Part shown: piece after piece, positions 1 to 7,074 of the stretch
Numbering within the stretch: position 1 is the first letter of the stretch
Layout of the letters: each line of letters opens with the position of its first letter
Assembly (NCBI RefSeq): GCF_014645195.1
Contig: NZ_BMLK01000030.1
Location: 1 to 38,763 of the forward strand
Direction of reading: 5' to 3'
Length of the DNA: 38,763 bases
From: Novosphingobium indicum
Lineage (GTDB): Bacteria > Pseudomonadota > Alphaproteobacteria > Sphingomonadales > Sphingomonadaceae
The notes under the pieces: model-generated
The model's database searches: none
What the model was told of the DNA's origin: nothing
What the model saw: the letters and a program-made list of their open reading frames with translations, nothing else
Position numbers and translations under genes: made by a program

Positions 1-63
1 CCTGAACCGCCAGCATAGGGAATTTTAAGCGCCCACATCTGCGGAAACTTCGGTGCCCATTGA

Positions 64-276
64 CAGCTGATCGCGCTGACCGCCGAAGGTATGCTTTTTC
101 CGCGCCCGTCGGACGGCAAGATGATGGTCTCCTTCGATTGGGTTCCGATCCGTTATCGCAACGTCATTAGCGTCCTCAAGAACCCGTTCTACGCCGGTGC
201 CTATGCCTATGGCAAAACCGAGAAGCGCACCCAGATCGTCGATGGCCGAGTGGGCAAGAGCTATGGGCATCGCAAG
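64..276 (+). pseudogene. Serine recombinase fragment (C-terminal recombinase domain)
   Basis: The frame read from 64 (just after an in-frame stop at 61) contains segments such as VISVLKNPFYAGAYAYGK and VDGRVGKSYGHRK. These resemble the recombinase domain that follows the catalytic domain of large serine resolvases/invertases. No catalytic N-terminus is present, and the recognisable similarity ends at about 276, where another gene fragment begins in a different frame. It is therefore a remnant and cannot encode an active recombinase. The family call rests on remembered motifs, not on a search. Confidence 0.6.
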
Positions 277-761
277 TCGCCTTGGATAATGATTCGACTC
301 TCGTCGCGCGTGAGCTGCGGAAGGGCACACCGATCCTCTACGGTGACGCTGCCAGTCGGTAGCTGTTGCGTCGTCTCGGTATCGCTTCGGCCCAAACTCT
401 CGTCGTGACGATGGCCAGCCCGCCCGTGGTGGAGTCGGTGGTCACGGCTGCGCGTGCCGAACAGCCCGATCTGGTCATAGTTGCACGCGCCCGCGATGCC
501 AAGCACGCGGCCCGGCTCTATGATCTGGACGTCACCGACGCCGTGCCTGAGGCGATCGAGGCAAGCCTCCAACTGTCAGAAGCCCTCCTGGTCAATATCG
601 GCATTCCTATGGGGCGAGCTATTGCTTCCATCCACGAAAAAAGGGACGAATTTCGAAAAGCTCTTCAGGGACCTGACAAGCATGGCCGCACGCGCCGAGC
701 GATCCGCACCTCCTCTATGCAAACCGGACGCGAGGTTCGTCCCGATCACAGTGAAGGGTGA
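276..761 (+). pseudogene. KefB-like cation/proton antiporter C-terminal fragment
   Basis: The frame beginning with VALDNDSTLVARELRKG at 276 and continuing through LRRLGIASAQTLVVTM reads as the NAD-binding RCK/TrkA-N domain of a CPA2-type monovalent cation/proton antiporter. All membrane segments are missing. A TAG stop at 360-362 interrupts the domain and the same frame resumes at once, ending at 761. The left boundary coincides with the end of the recombinase remnant, so the two pieces were fused by a deletion or insertion. Not expected to be functional; family assignment is moderate. Confidence 0.6.
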
Positions 762-999
762 CAGCAGCGTTCGGAGCAATGAGCGCCTGCGAAGTGTCGC
801 CCGCGTCTACGAGCCCAACCACGTTGTCCTGGCAATTTTTGGACCTGCTGTCCACAACCTGCCAGCTGCCCGGCCGCGACAACCCGTCACGACCGCTTTA
901 CTGCAGGTGAGCAATTCGGCATGTGGCGCCGCGCCCCCTCGTGGCGGCTCTGCGCCCCGCCCACTTGTGCCGGGCCGCACCTCGCCTATGGCTCCGCTC
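762..999. other. Stretch without a recognisable gene
   Basis: High-GC sequence between the antiporter remnant and the AlpA-like gene. Several long overlapping frames exist on both strands, as expected from GC bias, but none reads as a recognisable protein and I see no RNA gene, repeat or clear terminator. It is probably decayed DNA. Confidence 0.4.
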
Positions 1000-1251
1000 T
1001 TAATCTGGAGAACGGGCAACAGCTGCGATCCACGCGTCGATTTCCGCCTCAACCCACACCGCACATTTGGAACCGAGCGAGCGGGATTTGGGAAAGCGCC
1101 CTTCGCTCATCCGCTGATAGATGGCCGAACGACGCAGGCCGACGCGGTCGATGACTTCGGGCAGCCGCAAGAGCCGAGCTGGCGGGGGGCTTAGTAGCGA
1201 AGCCTGGTCAGCGTTTGCGCCGTCCTCGGTAGGCTGGGGCTGTGCATTCAT
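1000..1251 (-). CDS. AlpA-family DNA-binding regulator
   Basis: 83-aa protein. After a short polar N-terminus comes RLLRLPEVIDRVGLRRSAIY, then QRMSEGRFPKSRSLG and a VWVEAEIDAWI end. This is the layout of the AlpA/MerR-like winged helix used by phage and integrative-element regulators, about residues 25-78. The start at 1251 was chosen because it is preceded by an AGGAA-type ribosome site; longer upstream readings lack support and would overlap the neighbouring regulator. It lies 49 bases downstream of the XRE gene on the same strand, so the two may be co-transcribed. Such proteins often control excision or transfer genes of mobile elements; that role here is inference. Confidence 0.82.
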   Translation of the reverse strand: MNAQPQPTEDGANADQASLLSPPPARLLRLPEVIDRVGLRRSAIYQRMSEGRFPKSRSLGSKCAVWVEAEIDAWIAAVARSPD

Positions 1252-1300
1252 GATCGTTCCTGTTGGGTCAATTTCTCGGTCCCCTCCGAGGTGAATTGGA

Positions 1301-1762
1301 TCAGCGCGGCAGCGACATCGAAATGTCGCGGTTGGCAAAATCATCGATGTGCTTGGCAAGCATGCGGGCGACGAGCTGCGAAGTGCCGTTCGCCCACCGG
1401 GGTCGCAAATCTTCGACGCGTCGCCCAAGCGTCCGTTCGAGCTGGCCTGGCAAGGCCGTAAAGAAGTCCTCAAGGAACTCCCCCATTTCGCTGCGCATCC
1501 ATTCGCAGGCGAGATCCTCCTGACCAGCCAAGGCGAGGATCATGCTGGCGCGGGGAAACGCTCCGCACACGTCCAATACCCGCGCGGCTTCATCAAGGCC
1601 GATCGGCCGATCGCCGCGCATCACACGAAGAAGGGTCTCGCGGTGGACCCCGACTTCTCGAGCGATCTGGTGCTTGGGCTTGTCAGACGACTCGATTGCA
1701 TGGGCAAGAATGTGCGCGAGGCTGGCGTTGGCTTCGCCTCGGAATGGCGCGGGCTGGTGCAT
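1301..1762 (-). CDS. XRE-like helix-turn-helix transcriptional regulator
   Basis: 153-aa protein with a helix-turn-helix at about residues 28-60 (KHQIAREVGVHRETLLRVMR), like a Cro/C1-type repressor. A C-terminal region of unknown function follows, ending near AKHIDDFANRDISMSLPR. The start at 1762 has a GGAG ribosome site nine bases upstream. An alternative ATG at 1801 would add 13 residues but has no clear ribosome site. The gene is transcribed away from traA across a shared control region, so it is a candidate repressor of the transfer operon and of itself. The target is inferred from position only. Confidence 0.75.
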   Translation of the reverse strand: MHQPAPFRGEANASLAHILAHAIESSDKPKHQIAREVGVHRETLLRVMRGDRPIGLDEAARVLDVCGAFPRASMILALAGQEDLACEWMRSEMGEFLEDFFTALPGQLERTLGRRVEDLRPRWANGTSQLVARMLAKHIDDFANRDISMSLPR

Positions 1763-2109
1763 GGACAAAAACTCCAACGATGAGAACTGATTCGTAGCCA
1801 TATCGCGCGTGATCCATGTAGGAAAATGAAAAGAACATTTACGGAACATCTCGTTTCTAGGCGAATCAGTCCCTAGGTCCGAGTCGCTGACAATCACCGC
1901 CGCTCTTGCCGGGATTCGTCGACGCCGATTACGAGACAAACCGCTGTTTACGTGCATTATCTCCGACGCCGGTCAATTGATGCGTCCATATCCGTCCGCC
2001 ACTTCAGCCCCAGGAGCAATCCGACTTTCCTACATCGATTTCCTAGATGCATGTGGAACACACAGCGAACGAAAGAGCGCTGGGTTCACCCCTCCAGATG
2101 GAGCTCCAT
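1763..2109. promoter_or_regulatory. Divergent control region between the XRE regulator and the tra operon
   Basis: This roughly 350-base gap must hold the promoters for the leftward regulator pair and the rightward transfer operon. I see only weak candidates. One is TTGCCG (1907-1912), 17 bases, then TTACGA on the plus strand. Another is an imperfect inverted repeat CTAGG (1857-1861) / CCTAG (1872-1876), which could be an operator. In-frame ATGs at 2047 and 2098 precede the chosen traA start but are less well supported. Promoter positions are uncertain. Confidence 0.35.
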
Positions 2110-2454
2110 ATGCAGTCTTTCACCCTCTCCCGGCGTTCCGGCGCCATCAATCAGAACCCCTCGAAGTTCGGGCGGGCGATGACCTTCGCGGTACCGCTTG
2201 CGGTCGCAGCACTGGCCGCCAGCGCCGCCTACGCTGGCGCCGACACGACCTTCACCCCTGCCCTCACGAAATTCACGGATTTCCTCGAAGGCTCGGGCGG
2301 CAAGATCATCACCGTCCTCAGCCTTGCAGGCGGCCTCATCGGTCTCGCCTCGGGCCGGTTTTCGCTCGGACAGGTCGCTGTTCCCGTCGGTGTCGGCATC
2401 GGCGTCGGCACGGGTGTTCCGATCGTCACCTCGGTCGTGACCGCGGTCATCTGA
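2110..2454 (+). CDS. traA: TraA-like conjugative pilin precursor
   Basis: 114-aa prepilin. It has a long basic leader, a hydrophobic segment (AVPLAVAALAASAAYA) and a plausible signal-peptidase site at AYA|GA, about residues 43-45. The mature pilin would be about 70 residues with two hydrophobic stretches separated by a short loop (GLASGRFSLGQ), the hairpin expected of F-type pilin subunits. The start at 2110 follows GGAG with good spacing; ATGs at 2047 and 2098 would lengthen the leader. It is the first gene of the transfer operon, which is its usual place. Identification rests on size, topology and position, because pilins are poorly conserved. A TraQ-like pilin chaperone is not evident nearby. 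Confidence 0.8.
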   Translation: MQSFTLSRRSGAINQNPSKFGRAMTFAVPLAVAALAASAAYAGADTTFTPALTKFTDFLEGSGGKIITVLSLAGGLIGLASGRFSLGQVAVPVGVGIGVGTGVPIVTSVVTAVI

Positions 2455-2480
2455 CGCATCGGACGGGAAGGCGCGTCGCC

Positions 2481-2768
2481 ATGGCAGACCCATATATCAT
2501 CCCGCGTCGGCTCGACGATCCGGAGCTCATCGGCTTCTGGACCATCGACGAGTTCGCCGGGATGCTCATCCCCTTCACCTGGGGGATCCTCAGCCAGCAT
2601 ATCTTTATCGGCATCATCGTTGCCTTCGGCGCCTGGTTCGCGCTGCGAAAGGCAAAAGCAGGACGCGCCAGCTCCTGGGTAGCCCATGCCGCTTATTGGT
2701 ATCTGCCGGCCGGATTGCTGGGCCTGAAATCGACGCCGCCTTCCCACTGCCGCCTGCTTGCCGGTTGA
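2481..2768 (+). CDS. traL: TraL, F-type T4SS pilus assembly protein
   Basis: 95-aa protein beginning MADPYIIPRRLDDPELIGFW, the typical opening of TraL-family proteins. One or two hydrophobic segments follow (about residues 28-52 and 70-85), placing it in the inner membrane. TraL belongs to the core envelope part of F-type systems and is the VirB3-like component. It lies 26 bases after traA and 12 bases before traE. Start chosen at the ATG of the conserved N-terminus; an upstream in-frame extension has no TraL similarity. Confidence 0.88.
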   Translation: MADPYIIPRRLDDPELIGFWTIDEFAGMLIPFTWGILSQHIFIGIIVAFGAWFALRKAKAGRASSWVAHAAYWYLPAGLLGLKSTPPSHCRLLAG

Positions 2769-2780
2769 GGGGAGATATCC

Positions 2781-3353
2781 ATGTTTGCCGACATTTCACA
2801 CGAGCGTCAGCAGTCGCTGCTGCGCCAGCGCAACCTCTTCGCGCTCACCAGCGCCGGGCTTGGCATTGTGCTCGTCGTCGCCGTCAGCCTTGCTGCCACC
2901 CGCGACCGCGAAGTCGTGCTCCTGCCGACGCTCCCCAAGCAGCTCATCGTCAGCAGCGCGGGGGTCGAGGCCGACTATCTCGAACTCGTGACCCGCGATG
3001 CCGCGCTCGTTCTCCTCAATCGCAGCCCCGAGGGCCTCGACTACTGGATGGACGAAATCCTGAAGCTTGCTGATCCGGCAAGCTACGGTCGCCTCAAGGC
3101 CGATCTCGTCCGGATCGTCGAGGAACAGCGTGGCTCGGATGTCACCCAGGCCTTCGTCATCCGGTCGATGACCGTCGACCCCAAGGGGCTGACTTCCGAT
3201 GTGACGGGCACGCTCAAGACCTTTGTCGGCGCCCAGGTCATCGCGAGCGACGAACGCCGTTTCCGCTTCAACTGGACCTACCGGGGCCTGCGTCTCGCGC
3301 TGTCAGGCTTCAGCCAGTTGCCCCCCAAAGACCCAACGAAGGAGGCCCAGTAA
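2781..3353 (+). CDS. traE: TraE, T4SS core protein (VirB5/VirB8-like position)
   Basis: 190-aa protein with a short cytoplasmic N-terminus (MFADISHERQQSLLRQRNLF), one membrane segment at about residues 20-40 and a periplasmic domain containing LDYWMDEILKLADPASYG and FRFNWTYRGLRLALSGF, both characteristic of TraE. TraE is structurally VirB8-like and contributes to the inner-membrane part of the channel. A GGGGAGAT ribosome site precedes the ATG, and the stop overlaps the start of traK by one base. Length matches the family (about 190 aa). Confidence 0.92.
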   Translation: MFADISHERQQSLLRQRNLFALTSAGLGIVLVVAVSLAATRDREVVLLPTLPKQLIVSSAGVEADYLELVTRDAALVLLNRSPEGLDYWMDEILKLADPASYGRLKADLVRIVEEQRGSDVTQAFVIRSMTVDPKGLTSDVTGTLKTFVGAQVIASDERRFRFNWTYRGLRLALSGFSQLPPKDPTKEAQ

Positions 3354-4111
3354 TGGCTTACCGACGCAAGACGCGCGCGTGGAGCCTGGCTCTTTGCGCC
3401 AGTACCGTCCTCGCATTTTCAGGAAGCGGCGCTCAGGCCGCCGACCAGTTCAAACAGGCTGCAGACGGAGCGAGCATCGAATGTGCCGTGTCGGCCCGCG
3501 AGTTGACGCGCTTCGCGCTCGTCGACGACCAGTTTGCCAGCGTTGCGAAGATTTCGACCGGCACGCCCTACAACGATTTTGCGGTCACCAACGAACCGCT
3601 GCGCGGCGACATCTATGTGTCGGTGCCCGAGACCTTTGCGGCCCGGTCGATCAGCTTCTTCGCCACGACCAAGAAGGGCTTCGTCTACAAGGTTTCCTGC
3701 CAGGTCGAGCCTGTCCCGGCAGTCCAGGTTTTCATCACCAACCCGGCGATCGCGACCAACAAGGCGGCAGGCTGGGAAAGAGAAACGCCGCTGGAGACGA
3801 GCGCTGTGCGGCTCATCCAGGCCATGGCCAATGACCGGACGGTCGATGGCTTCGAAGTCCGGCAATCCTCAGCCCTTCCGGCAAGGGTCGGCGACCTCGA
3901 GGTCCAGCTCATCGCCGATTACCGCGGCAGCGCGCTCGCCGGAAGGGTCATCCGCCTGGCGAACCGTGGCCGCAAGCCGCTGACGCTTGCCGAAGCGGAT
4001 CTCGCGTCCTCCCAGACACTCGCAATCTCGATCGCCCAGCCCACTCTCCAATCGGGAGAAAGCACGGTCGCCTTCATCGTCGGTTCGAACGGAGGGTTGG
4101 GCCATGACTGA
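3353..4111 (+). CDS. traK: TraK, secretin-like outer-membrane T4SS component
   Basis: 252-aa protein with a signal peptide ending near AQAADQ (about residue 30), so it is periplasmic. TraK is the VirB9-like member of the outer-membrane core complex, bridging TraB and the lipoprotein TraV. Recognisable elements are the early SIECAVSARELTRFAL stretch and the C-terminal beta-rich region with RVIRLANRGRKPLTL. The gene shares one base with traE and overlaps traB by eight bases, consistent with translational coupling. Confidence 0.88.
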   Translation: MAYRRKTRAWSLALCASTVLAFSGSGAQAADQFKQAADGASIECAVSARELTRFALVDDQFASVAKISTGTPYNDFAVTNEPLRGDIYVSVPETFAARSISFFATTKKGFVYKVSCQVEPVPAVQVFITNPAIATNKAAGWERETPLETSAVRLIQAMANDRTVDGFEVRQSSALPARVGDLEVQLIADYRGSALAGRVIRLANRGRKPLTLAEADLASSQTLAISIAQPTLQSGESTVAFIVGSNGGLGHD

Positions 4112-5438
4112 TGCTCCCTCGATCTCAACCCCAGTGCAGGCCGATCCGGCATCGCCGTCGCCAGTAACCAGCCTCAACGCGAAGACCGCACGGCGGCAGA
4201 AGCTTCTGCTTGGCTCCTTGGGCGCACTCGCGCTTGTCGGCGGCAGCTGGTTCATCCTGGGCGGCGACGACAACGCGAAGAGCGATGATCCCACCGCCGC
4301 GCAGACCATCGACACGGCAGGACTCATCAATCGCGACCTTTCGCAGCGTGAATTCGTCGCGACCTACGGCAACCGTCTCGATGCCGTGACCCGCGAGCAG
4401 AAGGCCATGAAGGATGCGAGCCTCCCGCGCGAGGAAATCGAATCCCAGCTGGCCGCACTCAAGGCGGAAAACCAGGCGATGCGCGTCGACGGCCAGGCCG
4501 CAATCGATGCGATCTCCGCTGAGAACGCGGATCTCAAGTCACGCCTTGCCAGCCAAGCCGCCCCGGCAGCCGCAAGCCTGCCGCCACCGGCCTATGGCCC
4601 GCAGGCGGGTGGCTACGATGCGCGCGGTCGACCGGTTCAGCCTGCCCCTGCGGGTTCTGCGCTGGGCGCAAGCGAAACCGGCCTGCCCGGTTCCGGTGAA
4701 GTCAAACTCATGAGCTTCACTTCCGACAAGGCAGGAGCCAGCGGACTGCGGGCAGCCCGACCGGAAGCGCCGCCGGTGGTGGTAGAGGACTCGCCGGATT
4801 ATCTGCCACCCAATTCCTATGCTCCTGCCAAGGTCATCGTCGGCGTCGATGCGTCGGCGGGCGTCGCGAGCCAGACCGATCCGCTTCCCGTGGTGCTGCG
4901 CATTACCGGTCCGGCGCGATCGGTCATGCAGAACGGCAAGGTTCTGACCACGCGGCTTCAGGGCTGCATCGTCAATGGCGCGGCGCGCGGCGATCTCTCG
5001 TCCGAAAAGGTTTACGTGAAGCTGGCGCGGATGACCTGCGACCAGCCCGGTGGGCGCGTCGCGGTGAGCGAGGTCAAAGGCTTCATCAGCTTTGCTGGAA
5101 AATCGGGCGTGCGTGGCCGTGTCGTCAGCCGCGAGGGCAGCCTTGTCAGCCAGGCTCTACTTGCCGGGATTGTCGGCGGGTTCGGGCGCGGCTTTTCGGC
5201 GAACGCCAACAGCGTCTTCTCCGGCGTCACGACCAATGCCGATGGCACCCGCTCGAAGCTCTCTGCCGGCGACATCCTCGGCGGTGGGCTCGGCCAGGGC
5301 GCTGCCGATGCCGCCGATACAGTCAGCAAATATCTGATCGAGCGCGCCGAACAATACCAACCCGTCGTCGAGATGCCGACCGGCATCGATGTCGAGATCG
5401 TCTTCCTCGACGGCGTCTACGTGAGGAACTCCCAATGA
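4104..5438 (+). CDS. traB: TraB, VirB10-like envelope-spanning T4SS protein
   Basis: 444-aa protein. A cytoplasmic basic N-terminus is followed by one membrane segment (about residues 33-52), a coiled-coil-prone region (about 95-155, with EEIESQLAALKAENQAMR), a proline/glycine-rich linker and a C-terminal VirB10/TrbI-type beta domain. That domain includes TTRLQGCIVNGAARGDLSSE and a GDILGGGLGQGAADA region. It spans the inner membrane and periplasm to the outer-membrane core. The start at 4104 overlaps the end of traK; a much longer in-frame upstream reading is only a shadow of traK. Length is close to F TraB (about 475 aa). Confidence 0.93.
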   Translation: MTDAPSISTPVQADPASPSPVTSLNAKTARRQKLLLGSLGALALVGGSWFILGGDDNAKSDDPTAAQTIDTAGLINRDLSQREFVATYGNRLDAVTREQKAMKDASLPREEIESQLAALKAENQAMRVDGQAAIDAISAENADLKSRLASQAAPAAASLPPPAYGPQAGGYDARGRPVQPAPAGSALGASETGLPGSGEVKLMSFTSDKAGASGLRAARPEAPPVVVEDSPDYLPPNSYAPAKVIVGVDASAGVASQTDPLPVVLRITGPARSVMQNGKVLTTRLQGCIVNGAARGDLSSEKVYVKLARMTCDQPGGRVAVSEVKGFISFAGKSGVRGRVVSREGSLVSQALLAGIVGGFGRGFSANANSVFSGVTTNADGTRSKLSAGDILGGGLGQGAADAADTVSKYLIERAEQYQPVVEMPTGIDVEIVFLDGVYVRNSQ

Positions 5439-6325
5439 CCCCCGCCACAAATGATCCAACCCCCACCAAGCCGCGGCGCTGGCTGCGACCGGTGGCGACC
5501 GTTGCTGCCGTCGTCGCCCTGTCCGCCGCAACGGGTTGGGGCGTGGCCAGCCTCGCTTCCCCGGCTCAGGCTCCCGACACAGCAAAGGTGCGCGCCGCGC
5601 TCAAGCTGCGCCTCCCGAAGACGCCGATCGACGCCATCACCTGCGATGGCCTTGGCGGCCTGTGCGAAGTCGCCTCGAAATCGACGCTGTTCTACGTCGA
5701 TCGCGCGGCCAAATATCTGGTGATCGGGCGCATCTACGACATGGAGGCGCGGCAAGACCTGACGGCAGCCCGTCTCCTCGCACTCAACCCAGACTTGCTG
5801 GCTGCTGGTGCTGCACGGCGGAGCAATGCCAACGAAGAAAGCCAGCCCGCCCCGCGCGCCACCCCGCAGAAGGTATCGCTCGCCGGCCTGCCCGCGAACG
5901 GCGCGATCACCTGGGGACCAGCCAACGGCCCCAAGGTAGTCGTCTTCTCCGACTTTCACTGCGGCTATTGCAAGAAGCTCGAAGCCGAACTGAAAGCGAT
6001 CGGCGCGCGGGTCGAGGAGCGACCCATTTCGATCTTCGGGGCCGACAGCCGCCGCGATGCCGAACGGGTGCTGTGTTCGCCGCGCCCCGAGGTGTCGCTG
6101 CACATGGCCTATTCGGGTCTCGCCCTCGCCAATCCGAAGCCCTGCGACACGAGCGGGCTCGATGCCAACGAAGCCTTTGCAAAGGCCCATGGCTTCAACG
6201 GGACGCCGGTCATCGTGCGCCCGTCCGACGGCGCGATTCTCGAAGGCTATCGCCCCGCTTCCGTGCTCCGCGAATTCCTCACGCCCGCCAAAGTGGCCAC
6301 GCCCGCTCCGGCCAAGAAAGGATAA
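5435..6325 (+). CDS. dsbC: DsbC-like periplasmic disulfide isomerase of the transfer system
   Basis: 296-aa membrane-anchored protein. It has an N-terminal membrane segment (about residues 20-43), an N-terminal DsbC-like domain with a cysteine pair (C70, C77), a linker, and a thioredoxin fold with the active-site motif CGYC at 176-179 in VFSDFHCGYCKKLEAEL. A cis-proline loop (GTPVIV) follows near residue 255. DsbC-type isomerases occur in many F-like operons, where they help the cysteine-rich TraN, TraU and TraH to fold. It overlaps traB by four bases and is followed five bases later by traV. Confidence 0.88.
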   Translation: MTPATNDPTPTKPRRWLRPVATVAAVVALSAATGWGVASLASPAQAPDTAKVRAALKLRLPKTPIDAITCDGLGGLCEVASKSTLFYVDRAAKYLVIGRIYDMEARQDLTAARLLALNPDLLAAGAARRSNANEESQPAPRATPQKVSLAGLPANGAITWGPANGPKVVVFSDFHCGYCKKLEAELKAIGARVEERPISIFGADSRRDAERVLCSPRPEVSLHMAYSGLALANPKPCDTSGLDANEAFAKAHGFNGTPVIVRPSDGAILEGYRPASVLREFLTPAKVATPAPAKKG

Positions 6326-6330
6326 TCGTC

Positions 6331-7074
6331 ATGCGATTTCCCCACCGTATTCTCGCATCTGCCTGCTTAGCTCTGCTCACAAGCGCGTGCGCGACTTTCG
6401 GCACCAACATCGAAGGCAATTTCACCTGTCGTGCCCCCAAGGGTGACTGCGCACCCAGCGAGGTGATCGATGCGCGCGCGACCAGGGATTTGTCTGCGAC
6501 CAGACCGGTCCAGGACGGCCTGCGTCCGCCTGTTTCCGTTGCTTCCGGCGATCAGGGCCGCACCTCCGAGCGTACGCTCAGGATCGTCTTTCCGGCCCAT
6601 ATCGATGAGACCGGGACTCTGCACGACGATGCGGTCGCCTGGGCGGTGATCGAAAATCCGCGCTGGGCCGCAGAACTGCGCCGCAAGGCAGGCGAGGACA
6701 CCGCCCCGCCGCTGATGCGGCAGCTCAGGCGCCAGCTGAAGGCCGCACAGGCCAAGAGCGATCTCCTGAAGGAAACCGCCACACTTCCCGCGGCCGAACA
6801 GCCCGAAGCCGAGCCGTTCGATCTCGGACAGCCCTTTCAACCTTCGTCCTCACTCGAGGACACCCCCTCTGCCTCGCCGCTGGTCCTCCCCTCCACGGCG
6901 CGCGAGGCCGTTGCCGGAGCGAAAGCCCCGGCGGTCGAGGGGTTCGACATGGCGCAGCCCCCGCATGATCGAGCCCCTCGGCCCTCTGCCGACAAGGCCC
7001 CGCTGATCTTCCCGACCATCGAGGCAATCGAGGCCGCCAAGAGCGCCGCCAAGGCACAGAAGGAGCCCAAGTGA
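6331..7074 (+). CDS. traV: TraV, outer-membrane lipoprotein of the T4SS core
   Basis: 247-aa protein with a lipobox LLTSAC (modified cysteine at residue 20), followed by FGTNIEGNFTCRAPKGDC, the TraV signature with two further cysteines. TraV is the VirB7-like lipoprotein that anchors the TraK/TraB outer-membrane ring. The C-terminal half is a low-complexity alanine/proline-rich extension, which makes the protein somewhat longer than F TraV (about 170 aa). Its stop TGA overlaps the traC ATG by one base. A much longer in-frame reading from 5536 is rejected because it runs through dsbC. Confidence 0.88.
   Translation: MRFPHRILASACLALLTSACATFGTNIEGNFTCRAPKGDCAPSEVIDARATRDLSATRPVQDGLRPPVSVASGDQGRTSERTLRIVFPAHIDETGTLHDDAVAWAVIENPRWAAELRRKAGEDTAPPLMRQLRRQLKAAQAKSDLLKETATLPAAEQPEAEPFDLGQPFQPSSSLEDTPSASPLVLPSTAREAVAGAKAPAVEGFDMAQPPHDRAPRPSADKAPLIFPTIEAIEAAKSAAKAQKEPK

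Noticed and set aside
1977..2768. A 263-codon reading that covers traA in another frame and ends as traL
   Set aside because: Only the last 95 residues resemble TraL; the first part overlaps the better supported pilin gene and is Arg/His-rich shadow sequence.
7071..7073. GTG as the traC start
   Set aside because: The adjacent ATG at 7074 overlaps the traV stop and is the simpler choice; the two differ by one residue only.
5536..7074. A 512-codon frame ending as traV
   Set aside because: The N-terminal portion is a shadow of the dsbC-like gene. The lipobox start at 6331 is the natural beginning.
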